A stretch of DNA of 64,000 bases from Amphiduros pacificus. Taxonomy: Eukaryota > Annelida > Polychaeta > Phyllodocida > Hesionidae. Within the stretch, counting starts at the first letter, position 1, and each line of letters begins with the position of its first letter. The stretch lies in assembly GCA_949316495.1 (NCBI GenBank), contig OX439005.1, positions 4,125,001-4,189,000 on the forward strand. The letters are read 5' to 3'. Both the position numbers and the translations under genes were made by a program. This document shows positions 22,001-33,141 of this stretch, piece after piece. The notes beneath the pieces were generated by a model. It was not told the origin of the DNA. It worked only from the letters and a program-made list of their open reading frames with translations, and searched no databases.

Positions 22001-22426
22001 TGACCTTGAGCTATTTTCAAGGTCACAGGAGCCAATTTTCAAAATCAGCTAATTGTGATATTTTGCAAGACACCAAGTTCCACTACATTTATCTTGTGCA
22101 ATATATTTGTTAATAATTTTTAAACATAATTTATGTTACTAGGTCACATTGACCTTTTTATAGGCCATAATGTTGAGAATCTGATCTTTTACACATCAAA
22201 GAAGATCAGATCGAGATATGTAAATATTAATATTCAAGGGTAATCTATACATATGCACCTTTTGTGACCTTGGGTCAAGGTCATGACTGGCACAAGAGAA
22301 ACTTTGCTTGTGAATTCTATATCTTCAAGATAATAGCAATATTGATATGACTTGGCAGATGCGGTCTCAATATGAGAGACTTGGACAAGTTTGATATTGG
22401 TTGACCTTGAGCTATTTTCAAGGTCA
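22001..22426. promoter_or_regulatory. Cluster of nuclear-receptor-like palindromes (unit 1)
   Basis: TGACCTTGA-7 nt-TCAAGGTCA occurs at 22001-22025 and again at 22402-22426. AGGTCACATTGACCT (AGGTCA inverted, 3-base spacer) is at 22141-22155 and TGACCTTGGGTCAAGGTCA at 22265-22283. These match consensus half-sites for ERR/FTZ-F1 and steroid-type receptors, but binding is only inferred. Sister clusters lie near 30016, 38162, 44610 and 52142. Confidence 0.3.
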
Positions 22427-22943
22427 TAGGAGACAACTTTCAAAATTATCTAATTGATATTTGGCTATACAAAACAGGTAAAATTGATGATATATTCTTA
22501 CAAAAAATATATTGATATACATTGTGACATTCTTTTCTCTAATATTGGTTCCATGACAAATAAGAAATCCCTTGTTGAAGTTTGACCTTGCTAGAGAGAC
22601 TGCTGTTTTAGTGTTTGCTACCATCATCTTCAAAATCATTTTAGGGTAACATATGTATGGCAATCTTTCTGAAAAATTCTAAATTCACTTCAATTATTTA
22701 AAACAGAAGACATCAATGTAACATAAATTATTTATAAATTGAGTGCATCTAGCATATCAAAAACTAGAAAGATCTTAATTGTATAATTAGGGTAATTAAG
22801 GGTATCTTGATGCATTTGTAATTTTTTCAATTGATCTTAGTCGTATCCTCACCTCCACAACCATGTCGTTTATTGTAAAGTCACCACAAACTGGTTTCTT
22901 GATAACACTCATTGGAGGAATATTTTTGATACCACATTCACAT

Positions 22944-23221
22944 AGCACCAGTTCCTCTGTGGTGATCCAAAGGTCGTGGGTTCGAACCCCGGCCGTGCCG
23001 GGATTGAACTCATGATACAATTTCCCACATGAGCTGAGGCCTGTGCCAAAGGGTTAACCCGTTGTCCTTGTAAATCTGTGACCGGGTGGGTTGTCATGTC
23101 AAGGACCTGCGACATGACAATTCAGTGAGGCAGCACTATATCTGCTACAAGTAGGTCTCATCACGAAATAACTGAAATAATGTTGAAAGTGATGTAAAAC
23201 CCCAAACAAACAAACAAACAA
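22944..23221 (+). mobile_element. 5'-truncated SINE-A with target duplication
   Basis: Flanked by ACCACATTCACAT at 22931-22943 and 23222-23234. It starts at AGCACCAGTTCC, so the A-box part of the head is missing; B-box GGTTCGAACCC is present. The tail is CCCCAAAC then (AAAC)n. Units 3-5 have the empty site (ACCACATTCACGTAAAATG at about 39813). Confidence 0.92.
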
Positions 23222-24115
23222 ACCACATTCACATAAAATGAACAAGAAATATCATAATATTTTCTGAGATATGAGTATAAACGTCCGAGAAGATTTTGCA
23301 GAAATTGACAATTCTGTGTATATTGTCAGTTTTCAAATTTAGACATCATATTAGAAGATGACACTTATCATGATGATAGGGACTGTTCTTGGCTTTATTT
23401 TGGTGTAAAATTATTAAAATTCAAATCGGATGAATATATTTGGAGTTAACAGTAAAAATACAGGAGATACTCACAACTGTTGATGAGGTTGCACTGCTTG
23501 CTGCTGATAGTAACAAGTGAAGTTTGCTCTTGAATGGGAACCATTCATCACAGTTTTCTTCCAGAAATGCAGCCTCCTCCTGTTGGAGGGAGTTGATCTG
23601 ACCCCTGATACACATCATCCTTATGCCTCATTGTAGTTTAAGAGAAACAGCATTTGGTCCTTGTTTTCTTCTGGCTGGGCTGGTCAGAGCAAGATGAGGA
23701 GGATGAAGGAAAACACTTCAGGAAAGAGCACAATTACACATCAGATATCATGAAGTTTTGCAGCATAGTATCGGGAAGAAAGATTAATACAATTAAATTT
23801 CCTTCAACCTAATCAAAATCAGGGGTGGGAGAGCTCTCATTGGTGTAAGATGTAATTGCAGCTTAGCTCAGTGACTATTATTCTGCACTAATCTGAACAC
23901 TTAATTCTTAACAGATCTGGTTGACTTGACATCTAACAAAAGCATCTAGATCACAAAAAAACAAATCATTAAAAAAAAATCACAATTTACAATGTTGCCT
24001 TACATCATTCTGCACTTTCATTTTGCAATTATGAATTAAATTTTTTTGTTTTTTTTTTGCAACAGCCTGGAAATATAGGTTTGAAATAATATGAATGTAA
24101 AACATTTACTTCCAG

Positions 24116-24468
24116 GCCTAGCTCACAAAGGCTTTTTCCTATTTGTGCATGAAACCAAAATAAAGAACCCGGGAAAATTCAAAAGTAACTTGCTGAAATT
24201 ATCCAATGCACTAGATTGGATGAGAGTAATCTTACCAGAGATAAAGGCACAGGACGATGGTCTTGTAGATGTAGAAAATTCAGACACAGACAGCAGTGAG
24301 GATGGCTTGGTTCTTGATATCCAGGTGGACAGTTTGACCTCCTCAGTACAAATGGACTCTGGTGGTAACCAGATGCAAATAGTTGACGGGTCTCCACAGA
24401 CGGATCTAAGCAGTGATGATATGGACACTGGTCGATCTTTTGATATCATATGTTTTAGTTTTGTGTAA
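24116..24468 (+). CDS. Plus-strand exon-like ORF (unit 1)
   Basis: Follows acceptor ATTTACTTCCAG. Encodes GLAHKGFFLFVHETKIKNPG, NLLKLSNALDWMRVILPEI, then an acidic Asp/Ser/Glu stretch, and stops at 24468. It lies between gene X and the helicase tail, opposite to both. No family recognised. It could be a terminal exon or chance. Confidence 0.35.
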
Positions 24469-24490
24469 AATGTGTTTAGTAAATATTAGT

Positions 24491-25080
24491 ATAAAGAGAT
24501 ACTTTTTAGCAAAATAAATTCTATAAATTGCATATTAAATGATCCTAGATGTATAGATGCACTGCAATTCATGAACAAATATTTAGTAACCATGGAAATA
24601 CAAACCATCATTTAAAACTCATCTTGCAACGCCCATACAATTTGATCATTTCTTGCAGTCATTGTCAAAATCATAGTGGGGATTTAATTCACATGCAACT
24701 TAAGCTGCAATGATCTTCAATTTTCATAAAACGTGTGATATCTTTGGTAATACTGGTCTGATTGTCATGCTTTTTACACCAAAATGTCACATCTTTCATG
24801 TACTTCCTAATCAGTGTACCAATATACAGTGAACCATATCTAAAATCTAAAATAATAACTTTGATATATAGCTCTTTGTTAGTTTGTTTACAAATTAATT
24901 ATGTAAGGTTATAATGCCACGATGACGTCATTGTTTTTTTACCTGCACATGCATAAATGCCATATTTCCCCCCATAATCAGGTTTTCTTTGTGCAGTAAT
25001 ACTCAAACCCTACAGACCAATGTGATTTTTAATTCCCTTCCAAACTGCAAAAGTGTATCATAGATGTTAAAGTTCCCCTT
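24491..25080. mobile_element. MITE-B copy (unit 1)
   Basis: Same ends as the 15969 copy, with TGACGTCA at 24923. It separates the plus-strand ORF from the helicase terminal exon, which are directly adjacent in units 3-5. Confidence 0.65.
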
Positions 25081-25127
25081 CAAACATACTTATTTGCCAT
25101 AATTGGGGACCCACTCATGCTATACAA

Positions 25128-25419
25128 TTAAATGATATTGTTATTACTGCAAGGGCAGTTATTTCTACAGGACGAACAGCATCTGCAGTGAATGCATGTA
25201 CAATGCTGGCAATTACCACTGCAGAATGGAACCTGCAGGTCAAGGTTCCCTCTGTCCATATTGGCTGTGGTTAGTTTTTGCAGCAGTCCTTTTCGAAAAC
25301 ATTCGCCATCCAAAGCTTTGCCGACGATATCTTTCATGTCCTCTGAGACGTTTGGAGCAGATAGGCTCCACTTTGTGGCATAGAGCGTTGCTGTACCCTG
25401 CCTTCCATCACGAGCACAT
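25128..25419 (-). CDS. RecQ-like helicase C-terminal exon, open copy (unit 1)
   Basis: Same organisation as 16619-16910: CARDGRQG start, KGLLQKL middle, Cys-rich tail and TAA. The splice acceptor TTCTTTAG is intact. Confidence 0.55.
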
Positions 25420-25520
25420 CTAAAGAAATCAATTACACATTCTGATTGTTCAAATTTTTCCAAAATTATCATGTCATCCAATCATCTTTTACATAAAACA
25501 GCTTTGCTCTGACACTTGTA

Positions 25521-25715
25521 CCGGCCCCACTAGCACAGTTGGTAGTGTGTAGGATCTGTGCCTTTGTTGGTGATAAGTGGAGGACGGGAGGTGGTGGGTT
25601 CGACTCCCACTGCCCGCAGTGTTACTTTCACACTGGTTAAAAGGCTCGAAAGTCGACCTGATATGGCCATAGTTGCTGAAAGGGTCGTAAAAACACCATT
25701 TCACATTTTCACATT
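25521..25715 (+). mobile_element. tRNA-derived SINE (SINE-B) with target duplication
   Basis: Flanked by the 13-bp repeat TCTGACACTTGTA at 25508-25520 and 25716-25728. The head is CCCCACTAGCACAGTTGG with B-box GGTTCGACTCC. 195 bp, a different family from SINE-A. The paralogous intron at about 26395 shows the empty site. Confidence 0.92.
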
Positions 25716-27240
25716 TCTGACACTTGTAAATTTGTTCCCAAAAATATTGTGAATTATGACAATATTCTAATTGCTTGACTACTATTTTCAATTAATTTAT
25801 AATTAATAAAAGGTTTAAGGTTACACATCTGATAATTTAGTTGCATACCTTCCTATTTCTCGCATGTAGAACAGAATTGAATCTGCATCTCCCCAGTGCA
25901 TCACAGTGTCAATATCTGGAATGTCAACTTCCATGCTGAAGAGGCTGGTGGAAGCTAAACATTATAAAATAATAAACCTAGATGAAGAAAGCAAGAAAAG
26001 CAGTAAATGTATCCATATAAATAATAAATGATTTTTTTTATTGTATTGAATCGATATTGATGATCTTCAGTGAATGCATGTACAATGTTGGCAATTACCA
26101 CTACCATTGACAACAGGTCAAGGTTTCCTATGTCCATTTTGGTGGTGGTAAGTTTCTGTAGTTACTGTAGTCCTTTTCGAAAACATTCACCATCCAAAGC
26201 TTTGCCGACGATATCTTTCATGTCCTCTGAGACGTTTGGAGCAGATAGGCTCCACTTTGTGGCGTAGAGCGTTGCCGTACCCTGCCTCCCATCACGAGCA
26301 CATCTAAAGAAATCAATTACACATTCTGATTGTTCAAATTTTTCCAAAATTGTCATGTCATCCAATCATCTTTTACATAAAACAGCTTTGCTCTGACACT
26401 TGTAAATTTGTTCCCAAAAATATTGTGAATTATGACAATATTCTAATTGCTTGACTACTATTTTCAATTAATTTATAATTAATAAAAGGTTTAAGGTTAC
26501 ACATCTGATAATTTAGTTGCATACCTTCCTATTTCTCGCATGTAGAACAGAATTGAATCTGCATCTCCCCAGTGCATCACAGTGTCAATATCTGGAATGT
26601 CCACTCCCATGCTGAAGAGTCTGGTGGAAGCTAAACACCTATAAAATAATAAATCTAAATGAAGAAATCAAGAAAAGCAATAAAAGTTTCCATATAAATA
26701 AGAAATGATTTTTGTTTGATTGCATTGAATCGATATTGATGATCTGCAGTGAATGCATGTACAATGTTGGCAATTACCACTGCAGAATGGAACCATTGCC
26801 AACAGGTCAAGGTTTCCTTTGTCCATTTTGGTGGTGGTAAGATTCTGTAGTTACTGTAGTCCTTTTCTAAAACATTCCCCATCTAAAGCTTTTGTGACAA
26901 TCTCTTTCATGTCTTTTGAAACATTTGGTGCAGAGGCTTCACTTTGTGGCATACAGGGTTGCCTCACCTTGCCTTCCATCACTAGCACATCGAAAGAAAT
27001 CAGTTACACATTCTGATTGTTCAAATTTTTCCAAAATTGTCATGTCATCCAATCATATTTTACATAAAACAGCTTTGCTCCGACACTTGTAAATTTGTTC
27101 CCAGAAATATTGTGAATTATGACAATATTCTTATTGCTTCATTACTATTTCCAAATAATTTATAATTAATAATTATAAAAAGGTTTAAGTTAAATTATAA
27201 AAAGGCTTAAGGTTACACATCTGATAATTTAGTTGCATAC

Positions 27241-27354
27241 CTTCCTATTTCTTGCATGTAGAACAGAGTTGAATCTGCATCTCCCCAGTGCATCACAGTG
27301 TCAATATCTGGAATGTCCACTCCCATGCTGAAGAGTCTGGTGGAAGCTAAACAC
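27241..27354 (-). CDS. RecQ motif V/VI exon, open copy (unit 1)
   Basis: Encodes CLASTRLFSMGVDIPDID, TVMHWGDADS and FYMQEIG. MGVD plus Q-x-x-GR is the RecQ motif V/VI signature. Splice sites CATAG and GTATGC, though the acceptor tract is short. Confidence 0.55.
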
Positions 27355-28685
27355 CTATGATATAATAAACCTAAATGAAGAAAGCAAGAAAAGCAGTAAA
27401 TGTTTCCATATAAATAATAAATGATTTTTGTTTGATAGTGGAACCAATAGTTTGTTTTGTTATATATCACAAGTGTATACTGTTCACTTTTATTCAGATT
27501 GTCAAATTATTTCAAAATATATTCAATTAACTTATACATTCTCAATGTCTGTCATAATAACATATAATGATACAAACACAAGACAATCTGTAGCTGAGCA
27601 AAGCCTCCTCATGACACGTTTTTTGTGAGCATCTGAACTACAAGAGTTGTACTGTTCTACGAGATGATTATTTGTCGTCTTTGTTGCTCCCTCATATGCA
27701 ATGCTTCCCATTGGTACGTCCAGCCAAACAAACAAATCTAACTTGGCTCCTCATTTAGGGGTTAAGGGTTAACTTGTCCTTGTAAATCTGTGACCGGGTG
27801 GGTTGTCACACCAAGAGTCCACAACATAACAATTAAGTGAGACTGCACTATTGAAATATAGGCCAATGGCCAAAGAGATATGCTGATCATTCCTTTTTTA
27901 ATGGTGAACATTTTCAAAATTCGATCTTACATATCCCACAGAAACTTGCTGGTATCCTGCGAAGAGTGCTTCATGCTGTTGTTTGAGTCAGAGACAAGAG
28001 TTCCTGGTGCCCTGCTTCTCCACAATCTCCACCTGTTCATTTGATGGAGCCTGAATTTCATTCACAGAGTCTGCAAAGAAAAGATAAATAAGACTTAGTG
28101 TAAAAAAAGTCATCTTGTTTGTTGTGTAAAAATATGAATATCAAAAAAAGATTAAAAAGTCTATCTTAATGTGAATATGTATTAATTAACCTGGTGGATG
28201 GCTGAAGGCCTGTCCCCTCGACCAGTTAGTTGGATAGCACACCTTATTTGGGAGGCCCAAGGGCCACATATATTGTCAATGACTTCAAAAAAGTAAATGA
28301 TTCTTGGCACCCTTGCCGAGTAGGCTTGTGCTTTCACCTTCACTGTCTGGGGACTTCAGATGCATGTGTTCCTCTTTCATAACATTGGCATATTTTCGTC
28401 TCTGCCAATAGAATAGAATAGAAAGTATGCCTACTTTTAAAGGTGTATTGTCTTGACTGCAATGGCTGTGAGCAAGGGCCATTGTATTTTTCTGTCCATC
28501 TATCAGTCCATCCCTTTCAACCTTTTTAACAAAAAAAAATAATAGTGTTAAACCCTATGATACAGTGTGGAAATATGGTCACACCTCACTGAAAAAGAAC
28601 TTCCTATTAATTGTAACAAGGATATAAAGCTAAAGCTATCAAGATCTGATTATATTTTGTACACAGGATAATAACCTTTTCATCT

Positions 28686-28990
28686 GGCATTACATGGCCA
28701 AATGTTCCCCGCCTGGCAACCGCATGGCAGGTAAATCATGTGTCTGCCAGGCGAATTTCACCTGGTTTTATGCCAGGCATTTACCACCTGGCAAATATCA
28801 CATGAAAACCACCTGGTTGGGCAGGTGGTAACCGCCTGGCAAAAAGTCAGATGGTAACCACATGGAATTGAACCAGATGATTTACATGTGTAAATCATGT
28901 GTAAATCAAGCAAAAGCCAGGAGGATGCCAGGAGAATTGACAGGTGATTTCCATGTGAATTAAGCCAGGTGGTTTTCATGTGAAAAGGAC
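28686..28990. repeat. Degenerate CACCTGG/CCAGGTG cluster (unit 1)
   Basis: About 300 bases packed with GCCTGGCA, CACCTGG, CCAGGTGG and CATGTGAA motifs in both orientations, giving many short inverted repeats. Full copies are here and at 36700-37004; shorter ones are at 20820-20970 and 51165-51230. No ORF. Confidence 0.6.
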
Positions 28991-29703
28991 TTGTCAAAAT
29001 TTGAAACTGGGCTTTAATTTGTCAATTTATTTAAATCGTTCACCATAAAGGTATTATTCTCAAATTGTGGCTAAATTATCAAGAAAAATAAATGAGGGAA
29101 TTAATCCACAACTTTAAAATTGTCCATATTGGATACATGTAGTAGAGAAAAAAAGGGAAGAGGTTGTGACATGATTAATTCATATTAAAATGCATTACAT
29201 AGAGGTGTCTTCGGATACATGTTGATCAAACAAAAAGATTTATATTTTCCAATATTTCATATTGATCACAATGACAAATTAATCACAATGTTTTCAAAAC
29301 AAGTGGATAATTAACTTATAAACATAGGCCAATGTGACCTAACAGCTGTGCTGGTCATTGCGTTATTTGCAAAATTTGTCAAAATTTTCTAGAAATATCT
29401 CACCTACTAAAGGCTATGCTTTCTTATGGGTAGTTTCAGAGAAGATCAAAGTTGATGGACAAATAGAATGATAGAAAATATCTTCCCCTCACTACAGAAG
29501 CTGTGCTATGCACAGCTAAAAAATATGTTTATAAGTGAGAAACGTTCAGAAAATACAAGATAGTCTGACTTTACCAATATTTCAAATGAAATTTATTTAA
29601 AATAAATGCCCCCCGCCAATGTTTCAATGTAGTTTTCCCATTCTCTTTCTTGGTTACATTACACAAAGATGCCTTGCAATCATGGAGGTGTGTAATTTTA
29701 CAA

Positions 29704-31655
29704 CTATTTCATTGAAATCAATCCAAATCTGGTTTGGAGGACTACAACCCATTCACATTCTAAGCGGGCTGAAATGGTTTGGCAGACAGAGATATTGCAT
29801 AGCTGAAGCTCCATCTTCCCTTTCTCTTTGATTCCAATACATTGGATAACTTGTCCAATTTCGATCTGAAACCAATAATGCAAAACATATAAAATCAATC
29901 CAGTTTGTTTACCTTGGTAGCTTTGGTACCTTTGTTTGGGATTTCAATTGGGAGGTGGGGGTGCTTTAAATGTATCACAGGTAGAAGATTCAAATGGGAT
30001 AAGTCTGATATTGGTTGACCTTGAGCTATTTTCAAGGTCACAGGAGCCAATTTTCAAAATCAGCTAATTGTGATATTTTGCAAGACACCAAGTTCCACTA
30101 CATTTATCTTGTGCAATATATTTGTTAATAATTTTTAAACATAATTTATGTTACTAGGTCACATTGACCTTTTTATAGGCCATAATGTTGAGAATCTGAT
30201 CTTTTACACATCAAAGAAGATCAGATCGAGATATGTAAATATTAATATTCAAGGGTAATCTATACATATGCACCTTTTGTGACCTTGGGTCAAGGTCATG
30301 ACTGGCACAAGAGAAACTTTGCTTGTGAATTCTATATCTTCAAGATAATAGCAATATTGATATGACTTGGCAGATGCGGTCTCAATATGAGAGACTTGGA
30401 CAAGTTTGATATTGGTTGACCTTGAGCTATTTTCAAGGTCATAGGAGACAACTTTCAAAATTATCTAATTGATATTTGGCTATACAAAACAGGTAAAATT
30501 GATGATATATTCTTACAAAAAATATATTGATATACATTGTGACATTCTTTTCTCTAATATTGGTTCCATGACAAATAAGAAATCCCTTGTTGAAGTTTGA
30601 CCTTGCTAGAGAGACTGCTGTTTTAGTGTTTGCTACCATCATCTTCAAAATCATTTTAGGGTAACATATGTATGGCAATCTTTCTGAAAAATTCTAAATT
30701 CACTTCAATTATTTAAAACAGAAGACATCAATGTAACATAAATTATTTATAAATTGAGTGCATCTAGCATATCAAAAACTAGAAAGATCTTAATTGTATA
30801 ATTAGGGTAATTAAGGGTATCTTGATGCATTTGTAATTTTTTCAATTGATCTTAGTCGTATCCTCACCTCCACAACCATGTCGTTTATTGTAAAGTCACC
30901 ACAAACTGGTTTCTTGATAACACTCATTGGAGGAATATTTTTGATACCACATTCACATAGCACCAGTTCCTCTGTGGTGATCCAAAGGTCGTGGGTTCGA
31001 ACCCCGGCCGTGCCGGGATTGAACTCATGATACAATTTCCCACATGAGCTGAGGCCTGTGCCAAAGGGTTAACCCGTTGTCCTTGTAAATCTGTGACCGG
31101 GTGGGTTGTCATGTCAAGGACCTGCGACATGACAATTCAGTGAGGCAGCACTATATCTGCTACAAGTAGGTCTCATCACGAAATAACTGAAATAATGTTG
31201 AAAGTGATGTAAAACCCCAAACAAACAAACAAACAAACCACATTCACATAAAATGAACAAGAAATATCATAATATTTTCTGAGATATGAGTATAAACGTC
31301 CGAGAAGATTTTGCAGAAATTGACAATTCTGTGTATATTGTCAGTTTTCAAATTTAGACATCATATTAGAAGATGACACTTATCATGATGATAGGGACTG
31401 TTCTTGGCTTTATTTTGGTGTAAAATTATTAAAATTCAAATCGGATGAATATATTTGGAGTTAACAGTAAAAATACAGGAGATACTCACAACTGTTGATG
31501 AGGTTGCACTGCTTGCTGCTGATAGTAACAAGTGAAGTTTGCTCTTGAATGGGAACCATTCATCACAGTTTTCTTCCAGAAATGCAGCCTCCTCCTGTTG
31601 GAGGGAGTTGATCTGACCCCTGATACACATCATCCTTATGCCTCATTGTAGTTTA
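29704..31655 (-). pseudogene. Gene X, unit 2
   Basis: Copy of the unit 1 fragment with the same shortened first block and SINE-flanked exon B. The last exon is 29865-29704. Its last-exon variant matches unit 3, as expected if the A1/A2 duplication broke inside this exon. Confidence 0.4.
30959..31236 (+). mobile_element. 5'-truncated SINE-A (unit 2 copy)
   Basis: Duplicate of the 22944-23221 insertion, carried by the 8,014-bp duplication and with the same target repeats. Confidence 0.9.
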
Positions 31656-32129
31656 AGAGAAACAGCATTTGGTCCTTGTTTTCTTCTGGCTGGGCTGGTC
31701 AGAGCAAGATGAGGAGGATGAAGGAAAACACTTCAGGAAAGAGCACAATTACACATCAGATATCATGAAGTTTTGCAGCATAGTATCGGGAAGAAAGATT
31801 AATACAATTAAATTTCCTTCAACCTAATCAAAATCAGGGGTGGGAGAGCTCTCATTGGTGTAAGATGTAATTGCAGCTTAGCTCAGTGACTATTATTCTG
31901 CACTAATCTGAACACTTAATTCTTAACAGATCTGGTTGACTTGACATCTAACAAAAGCATCTAGATCACAAAAAAACAAATCATTAAAAAAAAATCACAA
32001 TTTACAATGTTGCCTTACATCATTCTGCACTTTCATTTTGCAATTATGAATTAAATTTTTTTGTTTTTTTTTGCAACAGCCTGGAAATATAGGTTTGAAA
32101 TAATATGAATGTAAAACATTTACTTCCAG

Positions 32130-32482
32130 GCCTAGCTCACAAAGGCTTTTTCCTATTTGTGCATGAAACCAAAATAAAGAACCCGGGAAAATTCAAAAGT
32201 AACTTGCTGAAATTATCCAATGCACTAGATTGGATGAGAGTAATCTTACCAGAGATAAAGGCACAGGACGATGGTCTTGTAGATGTAGAAAATTCAGACA
32301 CAGACAGCAGTGAGGATGGCTTGGTTCTTGATATCCAGGTGGACAGTTTGACCTCCTCAGTACAAATGGACTCTGGTGGTAACCAGATGCAAATAGTTGA
32401 CGGGTCTCCACAGACGGATCTAAGCAGTGATGATATGGACACTGGTCGATCTTTTGATATCATATGTTTTAGTTTTGTGTAA
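32130..32482 (+). CDS. Plus-strand exon-like ORF (unit 2)
   Basis: Identical in sequence to the unit 1 ORF, so it gives no independent evidence of selection. Confidence 0.33.
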
Positions 32483-32504
32483 AATGTGTTTAGTAAATAT
32501 TAGT

Positions 32505-33094
32505 ATAAAGAGATACTTTTTAGCAAAATAAATTCTATAAATTGCATATTAAATGATCCTAGATGTATAGATGCACTGCAATTCATGAACAAATATTTAG
32601 TAACCATGGAAATACAAACCATCATTTAAAACTCATCTTGCAACGCCCATACAATTTGATCATTTCTTGCAGTCATTGTCAAAATCATAGTGGGGATTTA
32701 ATTCACATGCAACTTAAGCTGCAATGATCTTCAATTTTCATAAAACGTGTGATATCTTTGGTAATACTGGTCTGATTGTCATGCTTTTTACACCAAAATG
32801 TCACATCTTTCATGTACTTCCTAATCAGTGTACCAATATACAGTGAACCATATCTAAAATCTAAAATAATAACTTTGATATATAGCTCTTTGTTAGTTTG
32901 TTTACAAATTAATTATGTAAGGTTATAATGCCACGATGACGTCATTGTTTTTTTACCTGCACATGCATAAATGCCATATTTCCCCCCATAATCAGGTTTT
33001 CTTTGTGCAGTAATACTCAAACCCTACAGACCAATGTGATTTTTAATTCCCTTCCAAACTGCAAAAGTGTATCATAGATGTTAAAGTTCCCCTT
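32505..33094. mobile_element. MITE-B copy (unit 2)
   Basis: Duplicate of the unit 1 MITE-B at the 8,014-base offset. Confidence 0.65.
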
Positions 33095-33141
33095 CAAACA
33101 TACTTATTTGCCATAATTGGGGACCCACTCATGCTATACAA

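Larger units (their letters stand above)
21689..23640 (-). pseudogene. Gene X, unit 1 (exon B disrupted by SINE)
   Basis: Unrecognised gene on the minus strand. The first exon-like block (~23635-23475) ends GCAACCTCATCAACAGTT|GTGAGT. It lacks ~120 bases present in units 3-5, so the acidic stretch is lost. Exon B (to 22853, donor GTGAGG) is shortened, with a SINE in its upstream flank. The last exon 21850-21689 follows a strong acceptor, TTATTGGTTTCAG. Its reading frame is unsettled because two frames look protein-like. No function is claimed. Confidence 0.4.
25128..27735 (-). pseudogene. RecQ-like helicase 3' fragment, unit 1 (three tandem exon pairs)
   Basis: Minus-strand order: motif IV exon (27735-27532, frame open: EQYNSCSSDAHKKRVMRRLC), V/VI exon 27354-27241, C-terminal exon ~26994-26655 (TGA after ATLYATK), V/VI exon 26638-26525, shortened C-terminal exon ~26303-26160, V/VI exon 25960-25849 (acceptor AG lost), then full C-terminal exon 25419-25128. 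The exon pairs repeat at about 0.7 kb. Only the outermost exons combine into an open reading frame. Alternative use of repeated exons is possible but unproven. Confidence 0.6.
21838..29852 (-). repeat. 8,014-bp tandem duplication, copy A1
   Basis: Repeats at 29853-37866 with an offset of 8,014-8,015 bases. I noticed only two differences, a T-run length near 24050 and one base near 25151. The break lies within the gene X last exon near CTTGTCCAATTT, which suggests unequal crossing over between diverged units. Confidence 0.9.

Noticed and set aside
22424-22663. 79-codon minus-strand ORF conserved in units 1 and 2
   Set aside because: Its conservation only reflects the near-identical 8-kb duplication; it is not kept in units 3-5.
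25521-25620. tRNA gene
   Set aside because: Part of SINE-B, with target duplications and an empty site in a paralogous intron.
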